NCBI GenBank assembly: GCA_016801885.1
Contig: CM028884.1
Span: forward strand, 30,155,577-30,219,576
Length of the DNA stretch: 64,000 nucleotides
Direction of reading: 5' to 3'
From: Toxotes chatareus
Lineage: Eukaryota > Chordata > Actinopteri > Toxotidae
Within the stretch, counting starts at the first letter, position 1; every line of letters begins with the position of its first letter. The notes beneath the pieces were generated by a model. It had not been told where the DNA came from, made no database searches, and saw only the letters and a program-made list of their open reading frames with translations. The translations under genes were made by a program, and so were the position numbers. Below, one piece after another: positions 13,204 to 25,500 of this stretch.

Positions 13204-16200
13204 CTGTTCTTTGAACTGCTCCTGAGATAGGCAGTCAGTCATGTTGACACAGCCCAACAGGCAGCCAGTGGGGTAGTCTTTAGGAAACCTGGGCTCTGCA
13301 CGGAAAAAAACAAGAGCAATCAAAGTTCCACCAACAAGAAAAACTACAGGCATATTAGACTTTGTGGCAGTGGTTTGTGGACTTCAATTAAAGCAGCTAG
13401 AAACAAATCACTTCCAGTTTCCAGTGTGTTTTTCCTGTTTTGCTGTGTACAGTATGTGCACCTTTCTTGTAGATGTGGCGGTACATGGCTTCCACCTCAG
13501 CAATCTCCTGAGGGGTGGGCTTCTTGGCTGCAGCAGCAATCCAAAGACGACCTCGGTGTGATGTGTACCAAGTTCGCCCCTCTACCCTACACACACACAT
13601 GCAAAAATGCAATGTTACCAAAAGTCTGTATAAAACTGCAGATCTTTACGTTAGTACTGTGATTCTGTTTCTCTTGGAAGCTCATTTGGGACTTTGTTCA
13701 CTCCTTACTTCTTGATGCCTTTGACCAGCAGCGAGGCCCACGGCTGGTGCATGCTGAGACACCAGCCTCCGTCAGACATCTCTTGCAGCTCTTTGTCTTG
13801 GAGCCGCAACCTGTTGCGTTCTTCTCCTCCCTTGTCCTCTGCCAAAGTCTTTCTCTGCTCCATGTTTCTCTTGTAGTTTTCACTGCCTCCCACATTCACC
13901 CACTACAAAGTGCATTCATTGTCATCATTATCATTTGCAAAATCTGTATGAAAGCAATCTGCGGGTTATTTCCATGACAAAGTACTATGCAAACTAGGAG
14001 AGACAGCTGTCACTATCAGTGTAATTTCAACCCATTTTTACTGATGCTCCAGTGAGGTTTTCTCATGGTACAAATATATAAATACAAAAAAAATTTATAT
14101 GCAGTGTTGAAAATGTACAATCATTGCTACACACAGTATATATATGCCAAAAATAACCTACCTCTGGTGCAGACTGCATTATGTTGGGGTTGACCAGCTC
14201 TCTGGGGGTCTGCCTTCCACCTTGTCTTTCAGAATACACTGGCGATTTTGACATACTGTCATTGCTCATAGCCTTGAGGGTCTCATCCAACCTGCAAACA
14301 TTTCAAAAAGAGATGGCGTTCAGCATGACTACACAATATAAATCAGCCCTCGCAGCCTTGATTCAAGTGGTGTCAGACTGTCTTACTTGTTGTAGTACTC
14401 GCTGAGGTTGTTTCCTTCTTCAATCACTTGTCTACCAGCAAAGTCCAATGTGATCCTCCTGTCCTTGCGAGAGGCATGGCGAAGTTCTCTAAGCTCCTCT
14501 TCCTTCTTCCTCAGCTTTTCTCGCTCACCGGGTGACAACCACTGATTGGATTCAGTGGCAAAGTAATCTGACTCATCATCTAGAACTTGTGTTCTCCTGA
14601 CACTGGAGTTGGAAGGGACAGTAAATAAAGAATAAACAGTAAATGTTACTGTGAACTTTCGTTATTACCTTCTACAGTAATCGAAATGTCCAGTTTAAGT
14701 CTTTTTTTCTTGACTATGTGTTTTATGATACCTGTTCCTGTCATATTCCAGCAGCTTGTCCTTGTGCTGAACAGCCTTCTCCAAGCCAACCTTGATCTTG
14801 GCCTCCTGGTGTGGGAGATACTCTCTTTCTCCACAGTCTGTCACCAGAATAAAATCAAATTTATAGCATCAACTCATAGATTTAATATATTAATAATTTT
14901 ATTTATATATTTAATAATTCTGGCTAGTTTTGACTCTCACCTCCCATTAGCTTCTTTCTCAGTTTCTGGCTTTTGTTGGAGTCTCGTTGCAGGATCTCCT
15001 GCTCCTCTTTTGTGCAGACCTCAAACAGAGAAAACAAAAAAGGAAACAGTAAGTAAAAAATACTAAACTAGAAAATAAGCATCACAAGTTGAAAAAAAAA
15101 AGGAATCTAAGGACTCAAAACATTTACGTACCAGGCTTCCACAGAAGAGGCAGGGTCCTGAGCCTTCTTGTTCACACACAATGCGACCACAGGTGATGCA
15201 GTTGTTGATAAGTTTGTGCTTTTGTGCAAGGCACTCACAGGCATGTCGACCAGGGAGTAAGACAGCAAGCCTGTCCTGTCCCTCTTTAGCATAGAGACTG
15301 ACAAACTTACTTTTCTTCTTTGCTGAAGAGGCACTACTGTTTTCTTGGGCCTGACAAAGTAATAAATGAAGTAAGGAAACAAGGCGAGAGGAATAAAACA
15401 GATGAAGTAAGCACTTTGGCACCACAAGAAAAATGAAATGGATCATAATTACCTCCATAAAGAAGGTGATAAGAGAACAAATGTTTAGGCCGATATATAC
15501 TCACCCTCATCAAATCAATGGGGGTTTTGACTGCCTCTGGCTCCGGTTCTGTTTGGCTCGCAGTCATCACCTCCTGTTTGTTACGGCCCTTGCGTTTCGA
15601 CTTCTTCTGGGTATCTTTAGTCGAGTCTTGTGAATCTAAGAAAAGAGAGGAAATTACCTTCAACCGAAACTGTGAATAGTGCATTTGAGGTAAATTTTGA
15701 TTTCTGAATTATTTACATTTGCATTCATAAGACATTTAATCAATAAAATGTATATTTATTTACACTGTTTAAGTACCGTGCAAGCACCTTACAAGTTTTT
15801 AATGGATGGGAAGAATTTTATTTACTGTCTAAATTATGATACATTCAATAGTAGACATCAGGTGTTCATTGCACTACCTGTGGATGAAACAGATTCAGTG
15901 AGTAGGAAAAGATTTGTGGTATCTGAAGCCTGTCTCTGAGTCCTCTTCCACCTGGTGAGGAGCTCATCTATAAACTGCCTTTTTCGCCCATCCGTGCCCT
16001 GCAGGAGGTCTCCAACATACTCCTCAATCTCTTCAGCTGTTTCGATGGATAGAATGTATCTAGACAACAGAATGACAAAATAACCATTTAATTCAATGAT
16101 TTGCTAAGGTATTTTTAAAAACTATTAATTTTACTTCAACAGGTCTGATATGCACCATATTTTTCCCTCTTTCTTTTTGATAAAGTAGTTACTTGCAGGT

Positions 16201-17254
16201 TTTTTTTGGGGTTTTTTTAGGTACTGGGTAATAACTAACGAGCACCAGCAAAGAATGCAAGTGTTCTTGTGCCTATGGTAAATTAGATGACATTGAAAAC
16301 ATGCATACTAGATCCATGCATTCTATTAAAATGTTTTCTTGTTATTGAAATGTTTCTAAATTGTCTAGTCTCATACATCACATAAAAAGTCACTATAAAA
16401 ATGTAATCTGACAACAACGACACAGCTACCAGTGGTGGAAAGCAGCAGTTAATGTACAGTTAATCTAAGTACTGTACTGAAGTCACTGTTGAGGTACTGG
16501 TAATTACTTAGTATTTCCAACATTTCAGAAGAAAACTTAGTTTTTACTCAGCTACATTTATGTAACAGCTTTAGTTACTGGTTACTTTACAAATCAAGAT
16601 GTATAAAGGATAAAAGTAACCTAACAGTATATGCAAGTACAGCTGTAAAGAAAAGTCAGTTGATTGTTTGGTAAGCTATAAGTATTTTCATAAAGGTTTA
16701 AGCCATTTTTCAAGCAAAATTTAAAAAAAAAAAGTAAACAATCTTGCCTCGAATTCAGGGTTTTTACTTGTGCTGGTATTTGTACTGTATTTTTACGGTG
16801 TGGTGTTAGTACTTTTACTTAAGTGAGGGATCCGCGAACTTAATCCACCAACCAGTATGTGTCATCTCGAAAAATTGGATTTAATAGAGTTAGATAGGCT
16901 AGGAAACAGATATCTAATACACCTGTCAGACTGGGGACCTGCTGATGTAGCAGCTGTGGTGCCAAGTTTATTTAACAGTATCAGAGCAAAACAGTAACTT
17001 TATCACACGTATATAACGTTAACTTAGTATATGTTGATACACAGACATTTAATTTAATCATATTTAAAACACATCACATCCCAGCGCAGGACTACCAAGT
17101 TAGCTTCATTTTAACGTTAGCTTGTCGGCAGACACTGTCGGATTCAACGTTAGCGTTAAAATTAAAAGTCTTACTTGACGATGTCTTCACACGCCTCCAA
17201 CCCAAACTTGTGGTGTAACTGGTCCACACACCACTGCAGCAAAGCGTCCGACAT
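13204..17254 (-). CDS. trip4: Activating signal cointegrator 1 (ASC-1/TRIP4), 11 exons, 3' end missing
   Basis: Exons (high to low): 17254-17175, 16059-15878, 15635-15505, 15350-15132, 15019-14941, 14837-14732, 14602-14387, 14291-14162, 13902-13709, 13586-13462, 13295-13204. All junctions are GT-AG and phases join into 518 codons; human TRIP4 has 581. The start MSDALLQWCVDQL matches the family N-terminus. A C2HC5-type zinc finger spans about residues 169-206 (Cys 169, 171, 182, 185, 190, 198, 201, 206). The ASCH domain starts near residue 428 with the SMHQPWASLLVKGIK motif and is cut off after QEQFKEQ. TRIP4 family proteins are subunits of the ASC-1 complex (with ASCC1-3), a nuclear-receptor coactivator that also splits collided ribosomes. 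The last ASCH exon(s), about 50-60 codons, were not found; the gene probably continues left of the window or across a large intron. Confidence 0.96.
16430..16856. repeat. Non-autonomous DNA-transposon-like repeat in trip4 intron 1
   Basis: The left end reads CCAGTGGTGGAAAG and the right end TCCACCAACCAG, imperfect inverted copies of each other. Between them are many near-repeats of the type TACTTTTACTTAAGT and TTTAGTTACTGGTTACTTT. I recognise this composition from memory as a high-copy fish repeat with inverted ends. It sits between trip4 exons 1 and 2 and does not disturb splice sites. The class is inferred from the inverted ends only. Confidence 0.7.
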
Positions 17255-17440
17255 TTTTCCAACGAGAAGACTTAAAACTCCGAGCTCAAACCAAAACTCA
17301 TACCGCTGCGCTAACGTGTTTCCAGTCGGCGGAACAACAGTGTCGCACACGAGTGCGTGGCAGCACAAAATACCGTCCTGAAAAAAATCTGCTGTGGATT
17401 AACAGTTCCTGTCAGCTTGTACGACTTAAAACTTATTTTC

Positions 17441-17493
<53 letters not shown>

Positions 17494-17524
17494 ATGAATG
17501 AATGAATGAATGAATGAATGAATG
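17441..17524. repeat. (ACTT)n next to (AATG)n compound tetranucleotide repeat
   Basis: About thirteen ACTT units are followed without a gap by about eight AATG units. The tract lies roughly 190-270 bp upstream of the trip4 start codon, so it falls in the likely promoter region of that minus-strand gene. Confidence 0.97.
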
Positions 17525-19549
17525 TTGTTTAAAACTGTCAAATTATATATTTTGCTTAACTCTATTTGGAAAATATTGCCATGCTCCTTCAGATTCCAGT
17601 GGTTGACAGGCTGTTGTTTGCAATGAAAACGCAGTGCCTTTTATTGACAAGGTATTATCCTGGACTCAGGTATTGATAACACTACCTTTTCACCTGTATG
17701 AGTGTTGGATGTGCTTGCTGAATCCAGCCACTAGGTGGCGGTTTGGTAGTGCAGTGAAGTTTAATTGCCTTCAGACAGAAACTGAACTTTGAAAATTTAC
17801 AGTAATGTTATTTACCACAGTCCCAAAGGACTGCCTCCAACATGAGGCTGTATATTCTACATGGTAGCTGAGTATTACAATGCATTGTTGAGGCTTAGTT
17901 ACAACAACTCTGGACAAAATTAGAACATCTTGATGATTTCACACAAGGCTGTAAAAAAAAAAAAAAAAAGAAAGAAAGAACAAGATCATGGTAATGCTAT
18001 TGTTCACAGCACCTCAGTGTGATAATGCACTTGACTCTGCTGATGCTATAAAACCAATGAGCAGTATGCAAACTGTCTTATCAGTATATGTAATGATGAT
18101 GAATTTGCATGCAGCTCATAAATTATAAATTGTATTAAAAGTTTTGGTAACCTGGTAAATAAACAAAAGCTGTAAATGTCAATTACAAAATTCTCTTTAC
18201 AAGTTTTAAAGACTCCACATAGCTATTCAGCTCTATTGTTTCAAGCAATCTCTGAAAATTGTTTTTTTTACATTCATGGAATGAGGAATGTAATGTGTGC
18301 TGTAATGTGCTTACAAACTGATTTGTAAATCTAACATGCAGCCTTGTTTCAAAAGTATATTTTCTGTAACAAGTTGCAGTGAAATTGAATTAGTACAATA
18401 ATCAGTAGACTAATAATATAGTCCAACTATCACTGAGGACAAACCATCAAGTCAAGACAATAGAACATACTGGTTTAATGCAATTTTTCATTCAGTTTTC
18501 TAAAATTGGATGCAGGCTAACTCATGACTCATTCTTAACACAATTCTGCAGGAGCTGTATGGTAGTATTTTTGTGTTTTATCTATCCAGAATAGTTTTTT
18601 GCTTTTGTTGACTGGATGTCAAAAATCCTGCTGCATCAGTCTGTTATATTTATGTTGGCTGTTTCAATGTGATAGTGCACTGAAAGTGGTTGAGGTTATC
18701 AAATACAAAAATGTGGACTGTGCTGCAGGTTACTTGGACTTTCTGAGCATACAAAATAGTTCTGTGCAGCATTTCCAAGTACAAAAGATACATTTATTTG
18801 TGAAATCTCACAGTACAGATCTTTACTGGACAAAAACAGAAACAAAATTAACGGACCAAAAAAAAAAAAAAATAATAATAATAATCTACTTTGACCTTGT
18901 GGTAATTGGTAAAGTAAGAACATGTTTAAAATGAGGTGTTTGGATTTGCTCATGATAATAATCAACTAATTTGTGTTCATAGAAAGGCAATTTACACAAA
19001 AATAAAACTGAAATTTCACAAAACTGTTTTTGTTATATAAGTATTGATATGATACAACAAATACATGTCGATACAAGATACTGTAGTTTCATATATGGAA
19101 TATATTTGAGCATAAGGATCTCTTAAGATACAGTGTGATGAACAATAATACACATCACATAGTGACATCACATAAACCACAGTCGCATTTCTCTGTAAGT
19201 AATCAAACTGTATCACTTAAAGTCTTGTAGTATCAGAGTCAGTTTAAAACAGTACAAGGAGATCAAATTCAACTTTTAGTACACAGTTAACTTTTAGTAC
19301 ACCATTCGGCTGGGTTATATAAAAAGGCAAAAGCTGGTCATTTTCACCACCATAATGTAAGGCATGTGAATATTTATGCATTTCTTACACTTTGAATTAC
19401 AACTCCTCAGTTTGGTTAAATGTTATATCCAAATCCCATAGATTCTAGCTAGCTTATCTGGGTCTAAATTACTGCCCCATGATTTTACAAATTGTGGTAA
19501 GTGTGGTTGGTATAGACTTTTGTTTTCACTTTAGCAGGAGATAAAGTCC
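17525..19549. other. trip4-chrna7 intergenic region and probable chrna7 3' UTR
   Basis: No coding sequence was recognised. The chrna7 stop codon is at 19552-19550 on the minus strand, so the right part should be its 3' UTR. The first clear AATAAA on that strand is at 18798-18793 (TTTATT on the plus strand), which would give a 3' UTR of about 750 bp. The rest is AT-rich spacer with A runs at about 17953 and 18859. Confidence 0.6.
18793..18798 (-). other. Candidate polyadenylation signal of chrna7
   Basis: AATAAA on the minus strand, about 750 bp beyond the chrna7 stop codon. It was chosen because no earlier AATAAA was seen; use of the site is not shown by the sequence. Confidence 0.4.
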
Positions 19550-22500
19550 TCAAGTGAAAAAGTCTTTGGAAATGGCCTCTACAAAGTTGGGCGCTGACAT
19601 GAGGATTCCAATGGTGCAGAGGATCGTGAGCAGAGAGAAAGCCACGAGACAAAGCCTGTCGATAACAGACGCTGCAAATTTCCACTCGTTGCACACTAAC
19701 TCATCCTCATCTTGGTCGCGGAAGCGTTTGGCGATGTAGCGCACCTCATCCAGTATCTTGGCTAGCTCTGGTTCCACGTTCCCCACGGAGGAGCTCTGAC
19801 CTATGGGGAGGAGCACCTCCTCCTCACCTGCTCGTCCAGCCACCTGTCCACACAGGACCCCGGAGTCAGGTGAGGTGGCGGCTGTGGAGTACTGAATGTT
19901 CTCCAGGCCACGGACGCCAACATAGAGCATGTTGCATTTGGTGGATTGGGAGGCTGAGGCGCTGGCATTCAGTTCCATGCTGGTCAGGCTGCTCCGTGTA
20001 GCCTTATTGTGACAGGCTGAACGCACTCGCTCCTCACCTGGGCGCTTCATGCGCAGGAACCAGGCACACCAATTCAGCAGGATCACACGGGTCTGAGGGC
20101 ATCAAACGATAGTGAAAAGGGAATAAATGAATAAAGCTCTTACTCACTTCAAATTAAACATACAGCCAGCCTTCAGCCTATTACTCTAATTTGTTTGGGC
20201 CAGAAGCAGCTCAACATTTCAGAGAGGTGCTCAAGGTCTTAGCGTCACCTTTCCCAAACTGAACATTTACAATAAAAAAAAACAAAACAAACCAAAACAC
20301 ATTTTACCATGGCCCCAGAAAAATAACCAGTTCCCGATTTGCAGGTGCCCTCTGCATCCTGTATCACAAAACCTTCAAATTTTTGGTCAAAAGAGTAAAA
20401 ATGTATTATACAAAAAGTATAATTTCACTGCAGAGGGTATTGGGTGTGGCCAAGAGGCAAATGACTAAAGTGGTGTTAATGAGATCGTAGTAAAAATTGC
20501 AGATAACGGTGTAACATGACACAACACACTCACCCACTTTGGCATCTTGCCTCCATCAGGGTCATGGTGGTGATATTGTAAGACCAGAACTGTAGCAATT
20601 ACTGAGAGGCCAACAATAACCATGGTAGTGGCAAAGTACTCAGCTGGGTAAAGAAGAAATAGAGGGGGCCATAAGAAGTGATATAGAAAGTTGTGTCGTG
20701 CAGTAAAACACAAGTCAGTAAAATTATAAGGGGAAAGCAAGAGAACAAAATAAAACGGAAAAACATCTCACCGTCCTGCAGGGCAAATTCACCCTCTTGC
20801 CTCACACCCTACTCACTTGATGTTTGTCGGAGAAATGCAAGAAGCAACTTCTTTATTTCACCGTTTCAAATATAGTGCTGTGTGTGTGTATACTCAGATC
20901 TATACATAAAAACAATCTAAATATTGGATGGCTGCTTAAACTTAGTTACACTGTGATATAAGAGAACCCCTGATGAAAAATGACTAGCTAATTTTTCACC
21001 CGTGTCGTCCCACTGATAGTAGTTGACACCCATAGCAACTGCATTTAACTTTAGCCAGGCTTACCTATTAAAGGCACCGAGTCTGATGTGGCAGGCATAA
21101 TATCTGCAACCAGCAGCATGAAGACAGTCAGGGAGAGAAGGACTGTAATGCCTGGGAGAGAAACCAAATCTCAGTTAGCACTTCACAACAGTATTATTAA
21201 GTGCAATGAAAAGTATTTGAATCACACAGTTATGACAGTTATGACAAGGCCTCGTGATTCTTTGAACCTGCACAGGTTAGGTATTACTGTGAATATCAAA
21301 CACGCTTTTTTTAATCCTTAAAAAAAATTTGGTAAGTATATACAAGATTAAGTGGGCTATGTTTTGATTTTTAGCATTATGAACACTGTTCATAATGCTA
21401 AAAACTGATTTCTTCCACTGTTTTCTTCCATTTAAGTGTTCCCAGTTGTACTGGAGTCAGTTCTATTCCTTTGTTCACATTTTGTTCATATTTTGCATAA
21501 AGTCCTCCAATTTATTCCATGCATTTGTAATGCATTATATTCTTATGCTAATTTTGCCTTGTTTCAGATTTTATGCTACTCTTCCACAGTGGGATACTGC
21601 ACTGTAACCAACTGTGAAGGAATATCCCCCAAAATCAGAACCGCAGAGCTGTTAAAGCTTATCATGTACCATAGTCACGCACTACATCACCAGAGAATGT
21701 GCAAGCAGAGAAAGACAAACGGGTTTCTTTAATGTACCTGTGAGCAGACTTTATAGTTGGATCAGTCGAAGAGTTTCCACTAATGAGCTGACACTGTTAA
21801 GCCACTGGCTCTTGGTGTCTTACTAAAAGATGGGTTCTCTCAGCAGGATTAAGAGCCACAGGCACACATACAGTGTTTTTCTGCTACTGTATTTCAAAAC
21901 AATGTCTGAATGACATATCTTTACAGAAACAATGCTTCTCTTACTCTGGACAGTCCAAGCACCTCAATGCCAATACTTGAATTAAGGAATATTTTCTACT
22001 AAAAGCAGAAAAAACTAATAACAGTTCCTAGAAAGAGTGTTTCAGCACATCTAAACTGCATTCACCAGTGTAGCCTTTAGAGATGAAGGTGAAAATTTCT
22101 CTCTCCAAATAAAACTTAATTATATGCATAGCTAGATGCCACATGGGGCGACCTGTTTTAGCTTTGTGATTTGAATGAACCAATTCTTTAAACCAATGAA
22201 TAAAAGTACGATCCCAGTAATTCATGTAAAAAAAGAAAGAGTCCTGTATTGCCAATGAATCTCATTATAAAAAACTTTTCCAACAATAATATAAAAAAAA
22301 AAGATGCAGACAAACTTATAAATCATACTCAAGCATAATGTAGGTATGACTGCTTTTTTGTATTGACATATGTCATTTCTTGAGAACTTTGCAATTACTC
22401 TTAACATCTTAGTCTTTTGTACTGCCCATGCTAAGTTTTCAGTGACCATGGCTGACATGCTCAGTAAAATGCAGAGACTATGAGAGTAAAGATTCACACA

Positions 22501-25500
22501 CAATAATAATAATTCCCATTGGTCCATTTGCACAGTTTATAAATCATAATTCTCAAGACAGCCCAATTTTATTGAAATTAAATCTGGGAATAAATGCTGC
22601 CACGAAAACACATTTCTCAATGAAGTTTCACCATTCTCAACTAATAATGGCAGCGAGAGGCTGGGTTGATGTACTGACCTCATATACGGCAGATCTGTAA
22701 ACATGTGCGCACACACTCTCACACCGTTTATGGATTGAATATAACGTATGGCATATGCCTAATATGTGCTGTGAACTACAGTGTATAACAGCCTTTCAAA
22801 AACATTTTCAATAGGGAGCATTAAGATCATCATAACAGCTTATTAACTCTCATTCCCAATTTCCCAATCTGGGAAATGAGCTATCATGAAAAAACATCAG
22901 AAGGAATGCACACGTGTGCAGACCCACACACACGAGCCAACACATCTGGGTCCACCACCAATCCCACGCATATACTGTCTACAAAGAGCCTGTTTAGAGT
23001 AATTCCCCCAGCTTGAGGGATTAATAAAGTAAAAACTTAACTTAAACTTTAATTCATGCATGACACATTCAAGTCTACTGTGACATCTGAGATACAATTA
23101 AACAACTTTCCCAATCCTCTGAGAGTTTAGTCACTAAGTGCTGATTATCAGCTTACTTCAGCAGCCACAGAGGAAGTGGATTAATGACAAACCATTGTTT
23201 TTCATAAAATGTGCAATTGCCCAAGATACAAATGGGCGAGGATATCAAGTTGTTCTGTATGGAGAAAAATTAAAGAATAACAGAAAGGCTGCCTGTGTGT
23301 CAAAACCACTTGGGCTGTGAAGACTCGATCATGATCTCATTATCTTTTAGACATTTTCTTTAAACTGAGCCATTTCTCAGCCACACACATACATAGCAGG
23401 AGGCCACCAAAGTAATGCTCAAGAAATGAGTAAACCTATTCACACAAAATGATAAAATTTAGCAGCAAGCGCTGTTTCAGTGGTCATGTAATTTTTTAAG
23501 TAATTAGAATATAAAAGATTCTGGGAGTCAGAGAGAGAGAACAGGAAGAAGAAAAGAAGAGGGAACATCCAGAATGAGCTAATTCTTCAAAAGTGTATAA
23601 GATATGTGGCAAAAGTCATGAGACCTGTCTCGGGCTGAGCAGAATACCTAGATATTATAATAACGGAATGTGATTTTGCCTACAAATGCAATGGCAGTAT
23701 GAAATATTAACTGAGAAGTGCATGGCAGGTCACAGAGGTGTGCAAAGGCCGTCTGCCAAACTCACTTTACAATTGAAATAGTCTTAGTAAAAATGTATGT
23801 CACTGATTCATTTGCAGCCAAGGCACATAGAGGTGAGCAAAGAGAAAGAAAAGCATCTATTTGCACACATTTACTTCCAAAATAGCTAAAAAATTAATGC
23901 AGTTTAATTATGCAGTAAAAACGTAAGATGAGCTGACAGCTTAAAAATACCGTCAAATCAGAAAGTATAAGGATAGATAGACGCAAAATAGCACTCCCAA
24001 TGCTTTGTTAAGACAGCAGATTGGTCTTGTGTATACAGAACATTTCTGTACTGGACAGAACATAAGCCATCTCACAGTGGTATTCTTAGTTTTCAACAAT
24101 TAAATAAACAGAGGCTTGTTTCTCAAAAAGTACACAGCCTCTGTAGTCTCAAATTGACAGGCCAATGTTTGGTTCCAGATCTAGTTCAAGTCCAGGCATT
24201 GACTATAGTTGTCCCTCCTTAAATAATATAAAAACAAGACTAAGAGTTCACAGCCATGCTAGGAGCTCTGTGAGGCTGAACTTAGTTTAGTGTTATAGTT
24301 GACACAATTCTGCATAACATTCAGAAACTATACTTTGCGTTGATGTTGTATTGGACTGCTTATTATTATCATCATGGAGGTTAAGTTTTCAGGTCATAGT
24401 TTGTCTTTTTGTGACTACGATCCAAAATAAACGGAGTGATGGGCACGAAATAGACAAAAAATAGTCTGGTAAAGAGAGAAATGTATTAACACATTTTAAA
24501 TGAAATTGAAGTGATTGTATTTTTCGGTTGGCTCTAACAAACTTATCACTGTTTTTCAAAAGGCTCCCACACTCAGATGAATTAAAAAAATGGGGCAATG
24601 TATTTTCTGATGTATATTGCTGTGCGTATGTTGATACAGATCCAGGCCCAGAGGCAGATTACATGCAAAAAACAAAAACATTTACTGGATTCTTACGTGG
24701 AAGTACCCGCCAAGGGTCCTCCGAATTTCTTTATCCTAGTATTATCTGTCCTCTGAGTGTTCTCTGGCATTGCAAAGTATTTTACACATACGAAGGAGCA
24801 AAAATAAAAGACTAATATTAAGACATAATGCAATCTAACACATCATAAACCATATTAACAATGATTAGTGTGAAATGTATTCTTTACAGTTTCACTACTT
24901 TAGTTCTGCAACGAAGCAGGACTAGACCAGCGATCTGTAGTATGTTGAGGTGTGTGGGTGTGTGTGTGTGTGTGTGTGTGCATTCCCCTAACCCAGTGAG
25001 ATCTTCTCCCCAGAGTCTGCAGGTAGAAGGAAGACAAGCAGGGCCAGAGTGGAGATCAGGACACACGGAATGAGCAGATTGAGGCCATAGTAGAGGGTCC
25101 GTCTCCGCATCACCACAGTGAAGGTGATATCGGGGTACGGCTCCTCACAGCACTCGTATAAACGCTCGTTCTTCTGTCCTGGAACCTCTGTGAGGCAAAA
25201 GAAGACACAATCTACTCTGGCAGAATTGGAGTGACAGGTTATGGAGAATTTATCACTTCACCGACATATCAATTCTCTGCACTTCACAGGACACTGGTCC
25301 CGCTTACCAACAAGATCCCACTCTCCGTTAGAGATGTAGTTGGAGATATCTGCCTCTATCATCTTTAAGTCCAGAGACCAGCCCCCATATGTCCAGGAGC
25401 CAAACTTCAGGTCACATCTCTGGACATCAAAAGGGAACCAGCGCACATCAATGTAGCAAGTGCTCTTGAAGATCCCTGTTGTGGTTAGAAACATGTTATG

